A stretch of DNA of 64,000 nucleotides from contig OY848922.1 of assembly GCA_963693285.1 (NCBI GenBank), positions 3,646,923 through 3,710,922 of the forward strand. Reading direction: 5' to 3'. A program made the position numbers and the translations under genes. The notes beneath the pieces are model-generated. The model had not been told where the DNA came from. It saw only the letters and a program-made list of their open reading frames with translations, and did not search any database. This document shows, one piece after another, positions 20,710-32,660 of the stretch (position 1 is its first letter; each line of letters opens with the position of its first letter). Origin of the DNA: Xestospongia muta (taxonomy: Eukaryota; Porifera; Demospongiae; Haplosclerida; Petrosiidae).

Positions 20710-21788
20710 ATGAGCTGGTGTCATATCTATTATACAACATCAGTTATTCTGTATATCTACAGTGGATATGTTGCTGCTTCTGAATATTATGTTTCTGCAG
20801 GAGCGACTTGTCCTTCCATTAATGCACCTTGTCACAATCTCTCCTACTATACTGCTTATTATAGATCTTACTTCACTGATAATACAGTCTTCTACTTCCT
20901 AGAGGGAACTCACACTCTACAAGATACATTGAAGATCATTAATGTAAGTAATATAACACTACAGGGACTTGGAAATATAAAGCAAAGTTTTCATAAGACA
21001 GTTATGCAATCTACCTCAGTAATAATATGCAATTACAGCAGCAACATAGGCATAAAATTTTCTAGTAACAGAGATATTGTATTGAAATCATTAACAATAG
21101 CAAACTGTGGAGGGTTTTACAGTCGTATACAAACAAATGTTAGCTTAATATTTGTTAATGTCAATATTGTCACATTAGAATGGGTTTCAGTCCATAATGG
21201 TTCAGGTTTTGGCCTCATTCTTGTAAATGCTTTTGATGTGTTAATTATGAATTCCTCATTTACAAAAAATCAACCTCTTGAGACATGTACTGATTGTTTA
21301 GGTGGTAATGCATATATACTTTATTATAACCAACCCACTAATAAAAGACTGTACAATGTTTCTATTATACAATCAAATTTCACCTTTGGATTAAATCGTA
21401 AAGGTTGTACCAGGAGAAAAGGCAACTATAACATTCAATCTAGTGGAGGGCTGAGTATATCCTTAATGAATACACAATCATACAAGATAGAGTTTATAAT
21501 TGAAAGTGTCGTGTTCTACAATAACATTGCTAATGTTGGGGCAAACCTTTTTTTTCTGTCAATACTGGTCTTTATTCTTTAATAATGAACAATACCATTA
21601 GCACCTATGGTAAAGCATTGATATCAAGCACTGATAACTATGACTGCACTTTTGGAGCAGGTATGACTGTGCTGCAGCTATACACATCCAACAATAAACC
21701 TGATCTAATTATTGAAAATTGTATTTTTGCAGACAATTTTGCTCAGCAATTTGGAGGAGGTGATACACCTGTAGTTAGAAAGATATGA
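20710..21788 (+). pseudogene. Secreted right-handed beta-helix protein, frameshifted and 3'-truncated
   Basis: After a hydrophobic leader (residues about 1-22) the mature part begins EYYVSAGATCPSINAPC, then CHNLSYYTAYY, TVFYFLEGTHTLQDTL, NVSNITLQGLG, LKSLTIANCGG and FDVLIMNSSFTKN. Repeating short beta-strand/turn units of the form (I/L)xLxxLTIxNCxG are those of right-handed beta-helix surface proteins, a family I associate with sponges. Many Asn-x-Ser/Thr sites fit secretion. One T is missing in a T8 run near 21550; the frame resumes from 21585 (FGAGMTVLQLY, LIIENCIFADNFAQQFGGG). At 21761 coding sequence ends at the boundary of a duplicated unit, giving an accidental stop. I chose the ATG at 20710 because it gives a normal signal peptide; 20644 is the alternative. 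Confidence 0.7.
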
Positions 21789-22853
21789 TAACTCTAAGGA
21801 AAATGGACAGTACTTTGTAATTCTAAAGTAACTCAGAGTTATTATGTATGTACAGTTACTTATATATGTATATGTATTATGACATCACTAAATATTTTGT
21901 TTACTTCTCTAAAGATCTAAACTTAGTTTATGTGTACATAGCTTTTCTTAAATTTAAAAAAATTGATCATTTATACTTACAAGAACTGCAATACACAGTT
22001 CTAAGGTGTAAATATTAGTCTTACAATTACATCCTAAGGATAGAGTTTTAATAGTGTACTGTATGCAAGTATTTCAGTATAACTTTACACCAACTTTCAA
22101 CAGTGTATAAAAGTAAATATATCCAGTATCAATGTAATAATTTGTAAGAAGGTATCCTGTAACTCACTGTTAATGTAATCATCAGCTGATCTAAAGAATT
22201 ACACAGTCAGTATTGATGATGGTGTTGAACAAGTACATCACAGACTTATAACTGACTTTAGTAAGTGTTTATGTCAAAACCAATGTGATATACAAGATCA
22301 CCACATTACATCAAGTTTACAAAGAATTCAGTTCACAGGTAGCTTATTCCTCTACCTTGATATGGAAAGAGGTCTCTTCAGTGTAAGGAGTGCTGAAATG
22401 AATTGTTGTAGCAAAGATTGGCAAGTCATCTGAATCCTAGAGATATTATATGGCTATTATTGTTATTAATAAAATTATAAATATTAAGTATTTTGAAGGA
22501 AAATCTACATATATTGTTGCACATGTTATTAGCTTATCCTTTATACTTTGCTAAAAAATTCTTTTCATATGAAGTACACTGGTCTCACTAGCCATACCCA
22601 TTCACTCTTATGAAGTGGAAAGGGTTTGTTAGACTGTAAGTATGTATTTGTTCAGAAAACTACTGAAATTTATTAGACAATAAGGAGCATTGTATAAGTC
22701 ATTGACATATTAAAAGACAAGGAGTCAAAGGCTAACCATACTTTAAAAGTCAGAAAATTAAACATTGAGAGGTTATAATTAGTCCAGTACCACCTCCTGA
22801 ATAATTCCCATACTTACAGTTGATAATTTATCCATGATAATAGACAACACTAC
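21761..22853 (+). repeat. Partial unit copy (start of the duplicated unit)
   Basis: 21761-22074 matches 53819-54131; 22075-22853 matches both 543-1324 and 54132-54901. It begins exactly where the beta-helix gene loses coding and ends in GACAACACTAC, after which all copies differ. No gene seen. Confidence 0.8.
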
Positions 22854-23052
22854 TTATATATTTTTATAAATCTAATTGATTTATTATTGATATATGTAGC
22901 AGCTTCTAATTGATAACATACATGTGACTTCTAATTACAAGATAATTAACAATATTATAAGTGAATTAACATTGAGTTCACATTGTATTTGCAAATGTAT
23001 TTAATTTGATTATATCAAGAATATGTCTGTTGTTTAGTAAACACAAACATAT

Positions 23053-23104
<52 letters not shown>

Positions 23105-24359
23105 ATATATTGTTTATTCATATGTGCTTTCTCATGCTCCTATTTGATGAATTTCCTGATAATGTATTGTAAGTTTGGTAAATTAGCATCACATGATCAA
23201 TTCTCTGATGACTTGTCAATAGGAGATAACTCTATTGCTGTCCATTGATCAATAATTAGAGAAAATCAGACAGTCTACTTTTATAACTGTAATGACTTTA
23301 TTATAAAGACATACAAGTATTGATTACTAAGGAAAACCGCAGCAACTCTTCATTAGTAGAAATAGCCTGTATTGTTTGCTGTATATTTTTGAATTGGTTT
23401 GGTTTCTTCCATTGTCCTTCTCATCAATGTTTTAATTATTTTATTGCCTCAATGGTAGTTTGATCAGCTTTGTGAGAGTATCTCCCATTGGTTGAAATGA
23501 CTCTACTCTGATCATCTAGAGTGTTTTTGTTAGGATATCTTCTATTGATACATTTCTTCCTGCATGACTGTCCAGCATTTCCACATCTGTTCAGTGTGTA
23601 CTTGTGCCCTTCATGAACCAGAACCAGGTTCCATGTTTGGTCATAACAAATTCATCATTAGAGATATCTTTGCTTTATAATGCAATTAAATGTTCTACAT
23701 TATCCTTTTTCTCCTTCAAATTTTACACTGTGAGTTTTGTTCTAAAGTGCTATAAGTGAAAACATTTGCAAGATTTGTCATCTCTAATTTATATTAACAT
23801 ATTTAATTATTAGACCAATTTGAAAATGCATGCAGGTTACACTATGCAAATATAAACAAATACAGTGTTGTATTTTTATTATATTTTTCAAGTATACATC
23901 AGATATAACCTTCAGTATTCTATTAATATACTCTGTTGCATATTATAAGTATTGGAACATTATCAATAAAATCAAGTGAGTCCTGATTATTTCATATGAC
24001 ATCATTGTATTGTAATGAAATTGTAACTGTTATAAAACAAAATTAATTATTTTATTTATCAATTCTGAAGGTTAATATGTTAGTGGGTATATCTTAACTG
24101 TATACAAATATCTACATGTTTGTATACCATGTGTATAACATTAGTATACTATCTGTATAACATAGTATAAATAGGATATACAGCATGTACCTAGAGGTAT
24201 ATTCCATGGAGTATATATAACTATTATATCTTTTAAGTAACATCCTTCAATAACATGTACAATTGTACGTATATTGAAATTAGATTAAATTGACATAAAG
24301 AATCAAATTATTTTAAAGAAATAAACATAAACCAAACAACATATTGCACATGATGTAAC
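22854..24359. other. A+T-rich intergenic stretch
   Basis: No gene supported. Contains the TA repeat at 23056-23096 and otherwise low-complexity sequence. Confidence 0.4.
23056..23096. repeat. TA dinucleotide microsatellite
   Basis: About 20 TA units. Confidence 0.95.
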
Positions 24360-24469
24360 ATGATGTTACTATCAAAAATACATGTACAAAAGATTAAATC
24401 AAATGTTTTCACCTTAAATTATTTGAGTGAATCAGTTACTAAGCTTTCATTTGATGAGATCATCCATTC

Positions 24470-25790
24470 TTTTACTTCTCCAGGATGTAGACACTTGAGG
24501 GGTGTTCCTAGCACTCGAACTATTCGTGAATGTTTAGATGAATCGAAGGTCTAGTTCATCCATAAATGCATTAAATACTGGTCCTCTCTAATCTGGCCTT
24601 CGTCGCTTGAGACATTGATCATCAACTGTTTCTTCATCAGACATCATAGTAGGCTTTACATCATTCCACTGTTCCATTTCTTGTGGTAAGACATGTTTTG
24701 ATCATCTGTCCCATATCTAAAGTATAAGGAAAATTGGTGTTATTAAATAGTGCAATGTCTTAACAGACATGCATTTATGTAAATAAAAGTCGATAAGTGA
24801 TTGTTGAGGCGTAAATGCACAAACATAATAAGTTCCATACCTGTTGCTGTCTTGAATGTCGAAGTCTTTTTCTTTCTCACTGTCCTTTGGTGTCCTTTTA
24901 AAGTTCTTCTAAATACAGTTAGTACATTTGAGTTTACAATAATGAAGCAATAAAACATCAATGAAGGTATGCTTACTTCTGACTTGATTTAATCTCTGTC
25001 CACTGTCTAGCACAGCAAGTACACTCTGCTCAACTGGCGGTTATGCTGGCTATCAATTCTAAGGATCACAGTCAATAAATTAAATCTTTAGTAGAATATT
25101 ATTACCCTTTATCCAGTTTTAGCTGTTTCTCTTCAGGGAGGTTGTTATACAGAGCTCTGATTTCATTCTACAAGAAAACAGCAAAAGCAATTAGACTGAA
25201 GATCATGAAGTCACTACTTGAAAGTGTGTAGAAATAACATACAAACATGTGCATATAGTGTACCTGAGTTTCTACAGGTATTTTTCGCTTCCTTCCAGAT
25301 CATAACAATTCCTTTGAGATTGAACCTATAGTGTACTGCTAATATGTGATGACAATGTGCATGATGAAGAAGAAGACAATTTGTTTCCACATCAGCAATG
25401 TGCTGATTTAATTGTGAAACTGATTCGTTTATTTTAGAAATTTCATTAGATATTCCATCTTAATAGTTGATATCATGTGTGAAAGGTAGATTTCAATTCT
25501 TCTATTTCAGTGGTGAATGATGGTAAAGTTTCTCCAGGTTGATATATGCAATCATCTCCAGCAACAGTATCACTCATCAGTCCTCCACCACAATTATATG
25601 TAGCTCCATAAAATCTATTAGTCTGAAGACCATGAGCACCAATGATTGATATTTGGTGCATTCTACTTGGTTCGTTAAAGAGAGAACGATGAGCATTTGT
25701 GCATTTCTAATGTAGTATAGGATGTAGTGACTATAACTTACAGTAGTAGGTTTGTTTTCTTTAAAAGATATATCATTAATGATAAACAAT
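24470..25790 (-). pseudogene. Decayed multi-exon coding fragments of an unrecognised, repeated family
   Basis: Minus-strand pieces in order: GISNEISKINESVSQLNQ (heptad-like) with HHAHCHHILAVHYRFN (about 25262-25470); NEIRALYNNLPEEKQLKLDKG (about 25108-25170); a piece with AECTCCARQWTEIKSSQ preceded by a stop (near 25000-25050); TPKDSEKEKDFDIQDSN (near 24850-24900); then QWNDVKPTMMSDEETVDDQ with KRRRPD and a stop, and in a shifted frame SKHSRIVRVLGTPLKCLHPG. The MSDEE...RRP...GTPL order is one I have seen in repetitive uncharacterised proteins of sponges and cnidarians. No function assigned. Confidence 0.35.
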
Positions 25791-25799
25791 CATGTTATG

Positions 25800-26740
25800 T
25801 ATACTTAATAATTTATTTGCTTATATAACACTACTTAATTACATGTCTAGCACTCTGGCTGGCATAGCAAGATCCTCACTATATAGTTTGGTCTGTTTAG
25901 CAATAAAGACTTGTACAAATGAAATGTTGTGGTTTACATATGCAGCCACAAAAAATGATTGCTAAGCTCAAAATTATATGTAAGACCTAACATTTTCCAT
26001 TTATGATAGCTGTTAGGGGAGTTATTAAAGAATCGTCTGTGCAAAATATTGTGAAGGGAAGCCAAAAAAGGATCTTGCTGTCCCTCATTGGTAGAAAAGC
26101 TAATACCATTACCTCCAACAAAGCTGGAGATAACAGTAAGTTCATTATCTCATATATGTTAAAGTAACCAAGTGAAGTTGCTGCTCCCCTGCATGCACTC
26201 TCAACTTGGCCTAACCAACTTTGCCATTTTGAAATATGTGATATCATATATTGAGGAATGTTAGAATTAGCTTCTTAAAAATCTGCTTGGGTCAACCAGA
26301 TTCCAGTAACACTACACAAGTTCTCAATACTAAGCCAACAGGACCCTCTTCCATTTAGTGTGAGGACCTGGCTTATACCAGACTATAGTCGATATGCTAG
26401 CCACATGCATCACAAATATATAATCTGTCTATATATTATTACAAATTAACTAAATTAATTTCCCAACCAATTTAGACACCCACACAGGTCATTTTTTATG
26501 GTACTATACCATGCAAATTTAAGTATGCATTACACATATACAAATAGTGGGAATATACGACAGATCATTTAATAATATGTCTCAAGTTAAAGTGTTAAGT
26601 CTAGCTAATATAGTTGCATCTAGCTAATATATTGGTTTGACGTCCTGATAAAATATCTCGTTGGCTGGAAAGCACAGCTGAAACCTCCAGCTAGAACATA
26701 TGCTCGATAGGCGTGGCTTAGATTTATTCTATTAATACAC
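25800..26740. other. Intergenic stretch with weak ORFs
   Basis: Contains an 86-codon open frame on the minus strand (25987-26247) without recognisable motifs. Nothing else supported. Confidence 0.3.
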
Positions 26741-26769
26741 AATAAAAGCTATAGAAAAGGCTCGACCAA

Positions 26770-27244
26770 GAAGAAAATGTCTTAAATGTGGGCAGACGCT
26801 CTCGTACTCTGCGTATAATAGCTTTAAAAACGCAGCTGTATGTCACGGAAGGGTCACATGTCATTTAGACCAGAGTAATAGTTCCATTCCTCCAGCACTT
26901 AATGTCAACTTTGATGATAGTGTAGCAATACCCATTAACGATGACAGAGGAGGAAACAATGCTGATGGGAGTGAAGAACTAATTCAGAACCAATTGTCAG
27001 GTACGTCTAGTAGTAATGAGTCTGAATCTGAAGCAGAATCAGAGGAAGGGATTGAAGTATTTGAAAACTCTGACAACAATGATACTGAAAACACTACATC
27101 AGATTTCAGATTGCAGCATTCATTATCTGAAGAAAAACAGCACCACAGCAGTGTTGATTGTTCACCTTCAAACTCATTTTTGAAATTATTGTGTTATTTT
27201 ATCACTTTTTTCCAACTAAGTTACCAGCTATCTGACTGTGCTTG
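26770..27244 (+). pseudogene. TNP2 transposase N-terminal zinc-binding and acidic region
   Basis: Cys-x2-Cys...Cys-His pattern followed by a Ser/Glu/Asp-rich linker (SGTSSSNESESEAESEEG). It stops at 27244 after QLSDCA; the continuation is in shifted frames. Confidence 0.6.
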
Positions 27245-27736
27245 ACACTACTTCTATTTCAAAAAGCAATGTTCTTCTGGATGTCTATGCTTGTCCCTCC
27301 CCCAACAAATAACGTTGTTGTAGCAATTGTTCAAAAATGCCTAATAATATGTACTTCCTGAAGAAGCTTTGCAAGGGTCATTGTAATTCAATCTGAAAAT
27401 ATGTTGTCTGTCCATCATGTTCTGCACTCTATACAATGGATGAGTTGTCTACTAAAACCACATCATATATTCCAAAATGCACTCACAGCTTTATTCGCAT
27501 AAGAAAGTTTACTGCAATGCAGTTTTATTGAAAAAAGTAAAGCACTACACACTGGCACCAAAGCATGTGTATGCATACAATTCACTGAAAGGCAGCTTAG
27601 CCAAATTTTATAGTAGAAGTGATTTCCATTAAAAATATGAACACTGAAGAAAAAGGCAGGTAATAGAGGGTCTATACATGGACATGTATGATGGTGCTGT
27701 ATGCAAGAACTTTTATTCCTTGTATTATAAGCTGTT

Positions 27737-28444
27737 TTGCAGCAACCATACAATCTATGCCTTCAACTGAATGTTGACTGGATACAACCATTTGATCATA
27801 CACAATACAGCATTGGTATTATATACTTGTTTGTAGAGAATCTTCCTCGTGGTGATAGATACAAAATGGAGAATGTGATATTGGTTGGTTGTATACCATG
27901 TCCCAAAGAATCCAAAGGTAATATTAATGCCTTTTTGAAGCAATTAGTTGATGAACTGCTTGAACTGTGGACTGGTGTTCACTTAGCTCCGTACAAACTC
28001 ACCATTTGGCTACATATCAGTTTGCTGTGCTTTAAGTTGTATTACTGCTGACTTGGCTGCCACACGTAAGCTTTGTGGTTTTGCAAGTCACTCAGCGCAA
28101 ATGGGGTGCTCAAAGTGCATAACAAATTTAAGTCTAGCGCCTTTGGAGAAAAGCTAGACTACTCTGGATACGACCAAGAAATTTGGCATTTTCGTGATTT
28201 CAACTCACACCTGGCACAGATTGTTGAAATAAAGCAAGGAAAAACACTGACAGAACAAAGAGATTTAGAAAAGAAGGAGGGTGTTTGTTATTCTGAATGC
28301 CTTCGTCTCCCATACTTTGATATTGTGAGATACCATTGTGTAGATGTAATGCATAATCTGTTGCTTGTGGTAAGCATTATGATGAATATTTGGAAATCTC
28401 TTGGACTTTTGACATCATCAGATAAATTAGAACTGATTCAATAA
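27737..28444 (+). pseudogene. TNP2 transposase catalytic core fragments
   Basis: Two frames (27737-28051 and 28073-28444) joined only across a frameshift near 28040. They hold the DWIQPF and VDVMHNL aspartates typical of the TNP2 domain. Confidence 0.8.
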
Positions 28445-28676
28445 ACAGTCAATAACGTACAAGTACCACCACAAATTGGAAGAATTTCTACAAAAAATTG
28501 CACTAACAGCTCCTCTTTTACTGCTGATCAATTGAGAAACTGGACTTGTATCTTCTCCTTATATACTCTACATGGGAACGTTCCAACAACTGCTGGGTTA
28601 TTTTTGCCAGGCATGCTTTCTTCTACTTCAGCCTGTAATAACGTTTTCAGAATTACAAGAGCTGATGAAAAGCTCA

Positions 28677-28755
28677 TTACATTTTGTAAAACATTCCAGC
28701 ACCTATATGGTTCAGAGAAATGTACTCCAAACATGCACCTTCACTGTCACATCAA
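28677..28755 (+). repeat. 79-bp direct repeat, left copy
   Basis: Identical to 29515-29593. It is transposase coding sequence duplicated on both sides of the inserted Roc-COR fragment. Confidence 0.92.
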
Positions 28756-29515
28756 GCAACTATAACAGCTGGAAACACACCCTACAAAAATAGAGAATGA
28801 TGTTATTTTTTATTAATTATCAAAACAAGTTTGCAGAATTATACTAATTTGCAAGAGAATGCTTTTAACACTAACAAAATCAATGATTGTTGAGTTGTAG
28901 AACAGTTACATCACTTACCTGAGGAACGACTTTACTTCTGAATGTAATAATCATTGGATCACATTTTCTTTGAAAAACAACTATGTCTGCCTCTTTTGCT
29001 TGTTTAGGTGGTAATACTACTGGCATAAAATAGCGCTTAACACCATCAGTTGTCGAGAGTGGAGTAATGATATGCAGATAACGAAGCAACATTAAAAAGG
29101 CATGCTTTGTAAAAAGAGAAGAAACAAATGGTAGGCAAACTTTATCAAGTAAAGATTCATCAAATACTCCAAATTCTCGAAATGCTCGCTGAGTGTCTAG
29201 TGTTAAAGACTTACCCTCGAGTAAAATATCCTCTAAGGAGTCTACAAATGACACACGTATCAATGCTGAGAGCAGGTCAAGGAGATATTGAGGATTACTA
29301 AATATTACTTTAGGAAGGACAATTGGAAAATACAAGAACAAGGCCATGATATGTAAGTGGGATAAAGACTTGAGGACATCATTTACATCCATACCAAGAC
29401 TAACTCCAAAACTATGACAAGATTCTAATGAAATTATTCCATGATCCTCGTGTACCAACGTACTGGTATGGGTGCAGCGATGCTAATGTCCTTTTCGTAG
29501 GACATAATGTGCTGT
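28755..29515 (-). other. Captured copy of a Roc-COR gene fragment inside the transposase
   Basis: 761 bp matching 33913-34707 of the neighbouring Roc-COR-Death gene at about 99 percent by eye (some eight substitutions), with one 34-bp deletion corresponding to about 34612-34645. It includes the intron between the COR exons, so it is a DNA copy, not a retrocopy. The copied coding frame is still readable on the minus strand (HGIISLESCHSFGVSLGMD ... CDPMIITFRSKVVPQ). No start codon, GTPase motifs or Death domain are included. Confidence 0.92.
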
Positions 29516-29593
29516 TACATTTTGTAAAACATTCCAGCACCTATATGGTTCAGAGAAATGTACTCCAAACATGCACCTTCACTGTCACATCAA
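29515..29593 (+). repeat. 79-bp direct repeat, right copy
   Basis: Identical to 28677-28755; transposase coding resumes directly after it. Confidence 0.92.
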
Positions 29594-30539
29594 AGAAACA
29601 GTACTTGATTATGGGCCTGTGTATTCTATACATGGTGTTTAGCATTTGAAATATTTAATGGTGTTTTTGAATCTTTTCAGAAAAAATGGATTTATCCTGA
29701 AGTTCAACTGCTGTCTAAGTTTCTCAACTTTCAGAATGTGTTAACTTCAAACTTTCTTTTTTGTTTTCCATCATCTCTTAATGATATTATGCAAATGCAA
29801 TCTGACAAAGTAAGAGAACTTATTTTAGGACATGCATGGCTCTTTACTCGCCACTCACATTGATGGTCTCGCATTGCAAGAGTACAACAAAAAGAAAATA
29901 TGTCAAATTTCCTCAATTGATGCTTCAGAAAAAAATATTCATCATATCCCATCAAAACAATAAGAGAAGTACCTTTCACCTGAAGACGTAAAATGGATTA
30001 ATGAAGTGCACAATAACATAAACCCTACGTATACAGTAAATCATGTCCCAATAAAATGTGAGCTTTTTTATGAAGTAGAAGTACTTGGGAAACATTTTGT
30101 GTCTTCTAAAACCAAGGGTAATGCATCTCCTTACATTCTTGCACAGTGGGCAGCCATGAGAGGTAGAATATGTGGCAAAACATTGCGAGTAGGGAGAGTG
30201 ATGTACTTTATTAACCACTGTATTATACTTCATGAAGCAAATGAAAACCTATGATCTCCAATCAAAATGAGCTAAGTCCTCTAATCTATTTGCCGAAGTA
30301 CAATAGCATTGTAGCCACCTCAGAGAGAATTGGTTTCCATCACCTATTCTTGTTGTTAGCCCTACTTGTGAGGTAGATGCTACTGGCCCAGCAACATTTA
30401 TTCTTATTAGTCGTATATTGAGTCGATGTACTGTTATTTCAGATAGGATTACGTGTGATTTTGGAGAAGATTCCGTTCTTGTCGCTATTCCACTGAAGAA
30501 AAGAATGCACTCTGTTCATTCTAGAAGCCAATTATAATT

Positions 30540-32290
30540 CCATTGCATGTATGAATACTAATAGCTTCATACTTTAGTATCTAATAATAACATTTCTCAG
30601 AGAATATCAATATGTACTGAATTAATCATGTTAAAATATTAAATTTCTTGTATGATAGTATACAATATTGTATTTCAGCTGTGTACATGATAATATACAA
30701 TACTTTTGTAGAACATAAAGGTAACATCATTAATACACAGTGAATAACTACTGCATAACAATGTAGAACAAAAGAATTCATATCAATAACATAAAAATAC
30801 TATAGAGTATCACACTAGTATAGCTGAAGTATACAATTGTCCTGTGTAACGTATGTATAATATCAGAATACACAGTTGTGTAAGGCAATGTATACTCACA
30901 CTTTTGCACAGTGTTAGTAGACTACTAAAGAGTAGACTAACAGAATTGTACCATTGACACTATCGAAATTGTGTCTCATGTTTAATGCCACAATTTTCAG
31001 GTGAGCAGATAACATTGGTGCATATCTCATGTAAAGACGAATGATTAGAGAGTGCAATTTATTTTCAAATATGTAGATGATGTAGCATTTCTCCGTGTAA
31101 AAGTTTTTAAACACACTTCGGTATCCATGGAGGCCAATATATACTCTATCAATTCTATATAAGACACGAGGTATATACCGTAAATAATCAATTCTTTTTA
31201 AAGGTGGTATTGTTGGCAATTTTGTAAGTTGATCATAGAGAGGTGTATGAGTCGTAAAAGAGTCTGTTCTTATTGTATGGAAGAGGTTGCACATACCTCT
31301 TTTTACCATCATCTAAACCATAAGACAGGTGTAGTTGGTCCTGAAAAATGTAATTAATTGGTGCCTTACACTCCCAACGATAAGGCCCGATCAATTGATT
31401 ACGAGAGTGGTATAACACCTGTCCAGTCTCAATGATTCACTGCACAGAGAGAAGCTAGCACAAGCTTATTAATCCAATAAACGGGAAAGTTCTAATGATG
31501 TCGAACTGATAAATCTACAGGAAATGTATAATAATTGTTTATATCCTGCAACAGAATACGATATTGTTGAATCATTTCTGCAAGCAAATATCCGTTAATG
31601 ATTGTCTTTTTCTCAGCAGTAAATCACGTTCTCCAAAATCAACTGCTGTTGTTGCACACTGGCTTAATAATGTCATAGGTATTAATACAAGTAGACAGGC
31701 ACACATCCGAGCTGGATTTATAACTTATTTCTTTCGTCATGAGTTAAAACTAAAATCCAGGTCAAATTTTGTAAAACTACAAATACTAATGTATTAGCAC
31801 ATGTCCAATGGTTGGAATATCACCCATATTGAGATTCATTCTAACAACATTTCTTACTTCAACATCATTTGTGAGAAATTGCTGTCAATTTTATTCCTGT
31901 TGCTAGAATAGTGGGACATTATGCAGTTGCCAAGACTAATGTAAAACTTCATTACAGAATTGACAAAGAGATTGTTTGTGTTCTCTTATTAAAAAGTGCA
32001 TTTGTTTGATATTAGCTGTGTCTTTTGTAAAATCTTATATCATACAGTGCACTTAATTAAATGTATTATTTACAAATTGATTATTATTAATAGTTATGGC
32101 AATAAACATATGATTATATCAAATTGCTTAAAATAAGTCTGTTATAAGCAAGATTATAACAGAATGAGGTATAAGCATCCACACTACACCATCCATATAT
32201 AGACTGTTAGTATAAGAGAACTTATAACAGTCTGATATTACTGTTATAATAGGTGTCAGATAACAGAATATTCTTAGCAATTTACACATC
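30540..32290. other. Intergenic stretch with unassigned ORFs
   Basis: A minus-strand ORF at 30914-31312 (132 codons) and a second at 31233-31418 show no motif I recognise. A plus-strand ORF at 31564-31797 includes NDCLFLSSKSRSPKSTAVVA and RQAHIRAGF, which weakly recalls the His-x-x-Arg box of tyrosine recombinases. No firm feature. Confidence 0.3.
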
Positions 32291-32294
32291 GGTA

Positions 32295-32376
32295 GCGACA
32301 TCATAGCTGGGCCTAAGCTGGCATAGCATTTATAAATAACTTAGAAACTGCAGCGAGGTTACACACTTTTGTGCCT
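32295..32376 (-). repeat. Inverted copy of a small transposon's terminal region
   Basis: 82 bp whose reverse complement matches 36913-36993 at about 85 percent by eye, including TTATTTATAAATGCTATGCC and CAGCTTAGGCCCAGC. Confidence 0.8.
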
Positions 32377-32601
32377 TTCATCTGTATTGCTATTGATATT
32401 ATTTTTATTGCCAAAAAGTATTGTTTGCAAACAGTTTAAAAATATAGAGTATTATGAATTTTATAACTAATATACTAACACAAACTGAATTCACCAATTC
32501 TAAGTTATAGTGCAAAAGAACAGCTAAATTACCATTTTACTCTAAAACAAAATTAAGTACAAGAATGTTAGAAAACATGTATGTTATCTATTCTCTACAC
32601 T

Positions 32602-32660
32602 TCATTTGGTAGTGTCATTTGTAGCCTCAGTGATAGTTGCTGGAATATCAGCAGTTTCAC
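32602..32660 (-). CDS. Roc-COR-Death gene, last exon
   Basis: Acceptor TATTTCAG, then GETADIPATITEATNDTTK and TGA. Short Thr-rich tail after the Death domain. Confidence 0.8.

Larger units (their letters stand above)
26770..30535 (+). pseudogene. TNP2/CACTA-type (EnSpm-like) transposase, broken
   Basis: N-terminal piece (26770-27244): CLKCGQTLSYSAYNSF then CHG, an acidic linker and FFQLSYQLSDCA. Core (27737-28444): LCLQLNVDWIQPFDHTQYSI (first Asp of the TNP2 DDE core), PRGDRYKMENVILVGCIP, LDYSGYDQEIWHFRD, LPYFDIVRYHCVDVMHNL. C-terminal part (28532-28755): NWTCIFSLYTLHGNVP and GSEKCTPNMHLHCHIK. After an inserted 761-bp block it resumes (29593 on) with ETVLDYGPVYS and NVLTSNFLFCFPSSLND, then 30006-30254 and about 30300-30530 (ATSERIGFHHLF, PATFILISRIL). 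Multiple frameshifts and stops make it inactive. Terminal CACTA repeats were not located. Confidence 0.8.

Noticed and set aside
23006..23248. ORF with an Ile-Tyr repeat
   Set aside because: It is the translation of the TA microsatellite; the same applies to 36486-36689.
28880..29458. A second, independent Roc-COR gene
   Set aside because: The block has exact counterparts at 34038-34620, lacks GTPase and Death-domain parts, and is bounded by the 79-bp transposase repeats; it is a captured fragment.
31564..31797. Possible tyrosine-recombinase (DIRS/Crypton) C-terminus
   Set aside because: Only a weak His-x-x-Arg resemblance; no catalytic Tyr and no upstream Arg box could be found.
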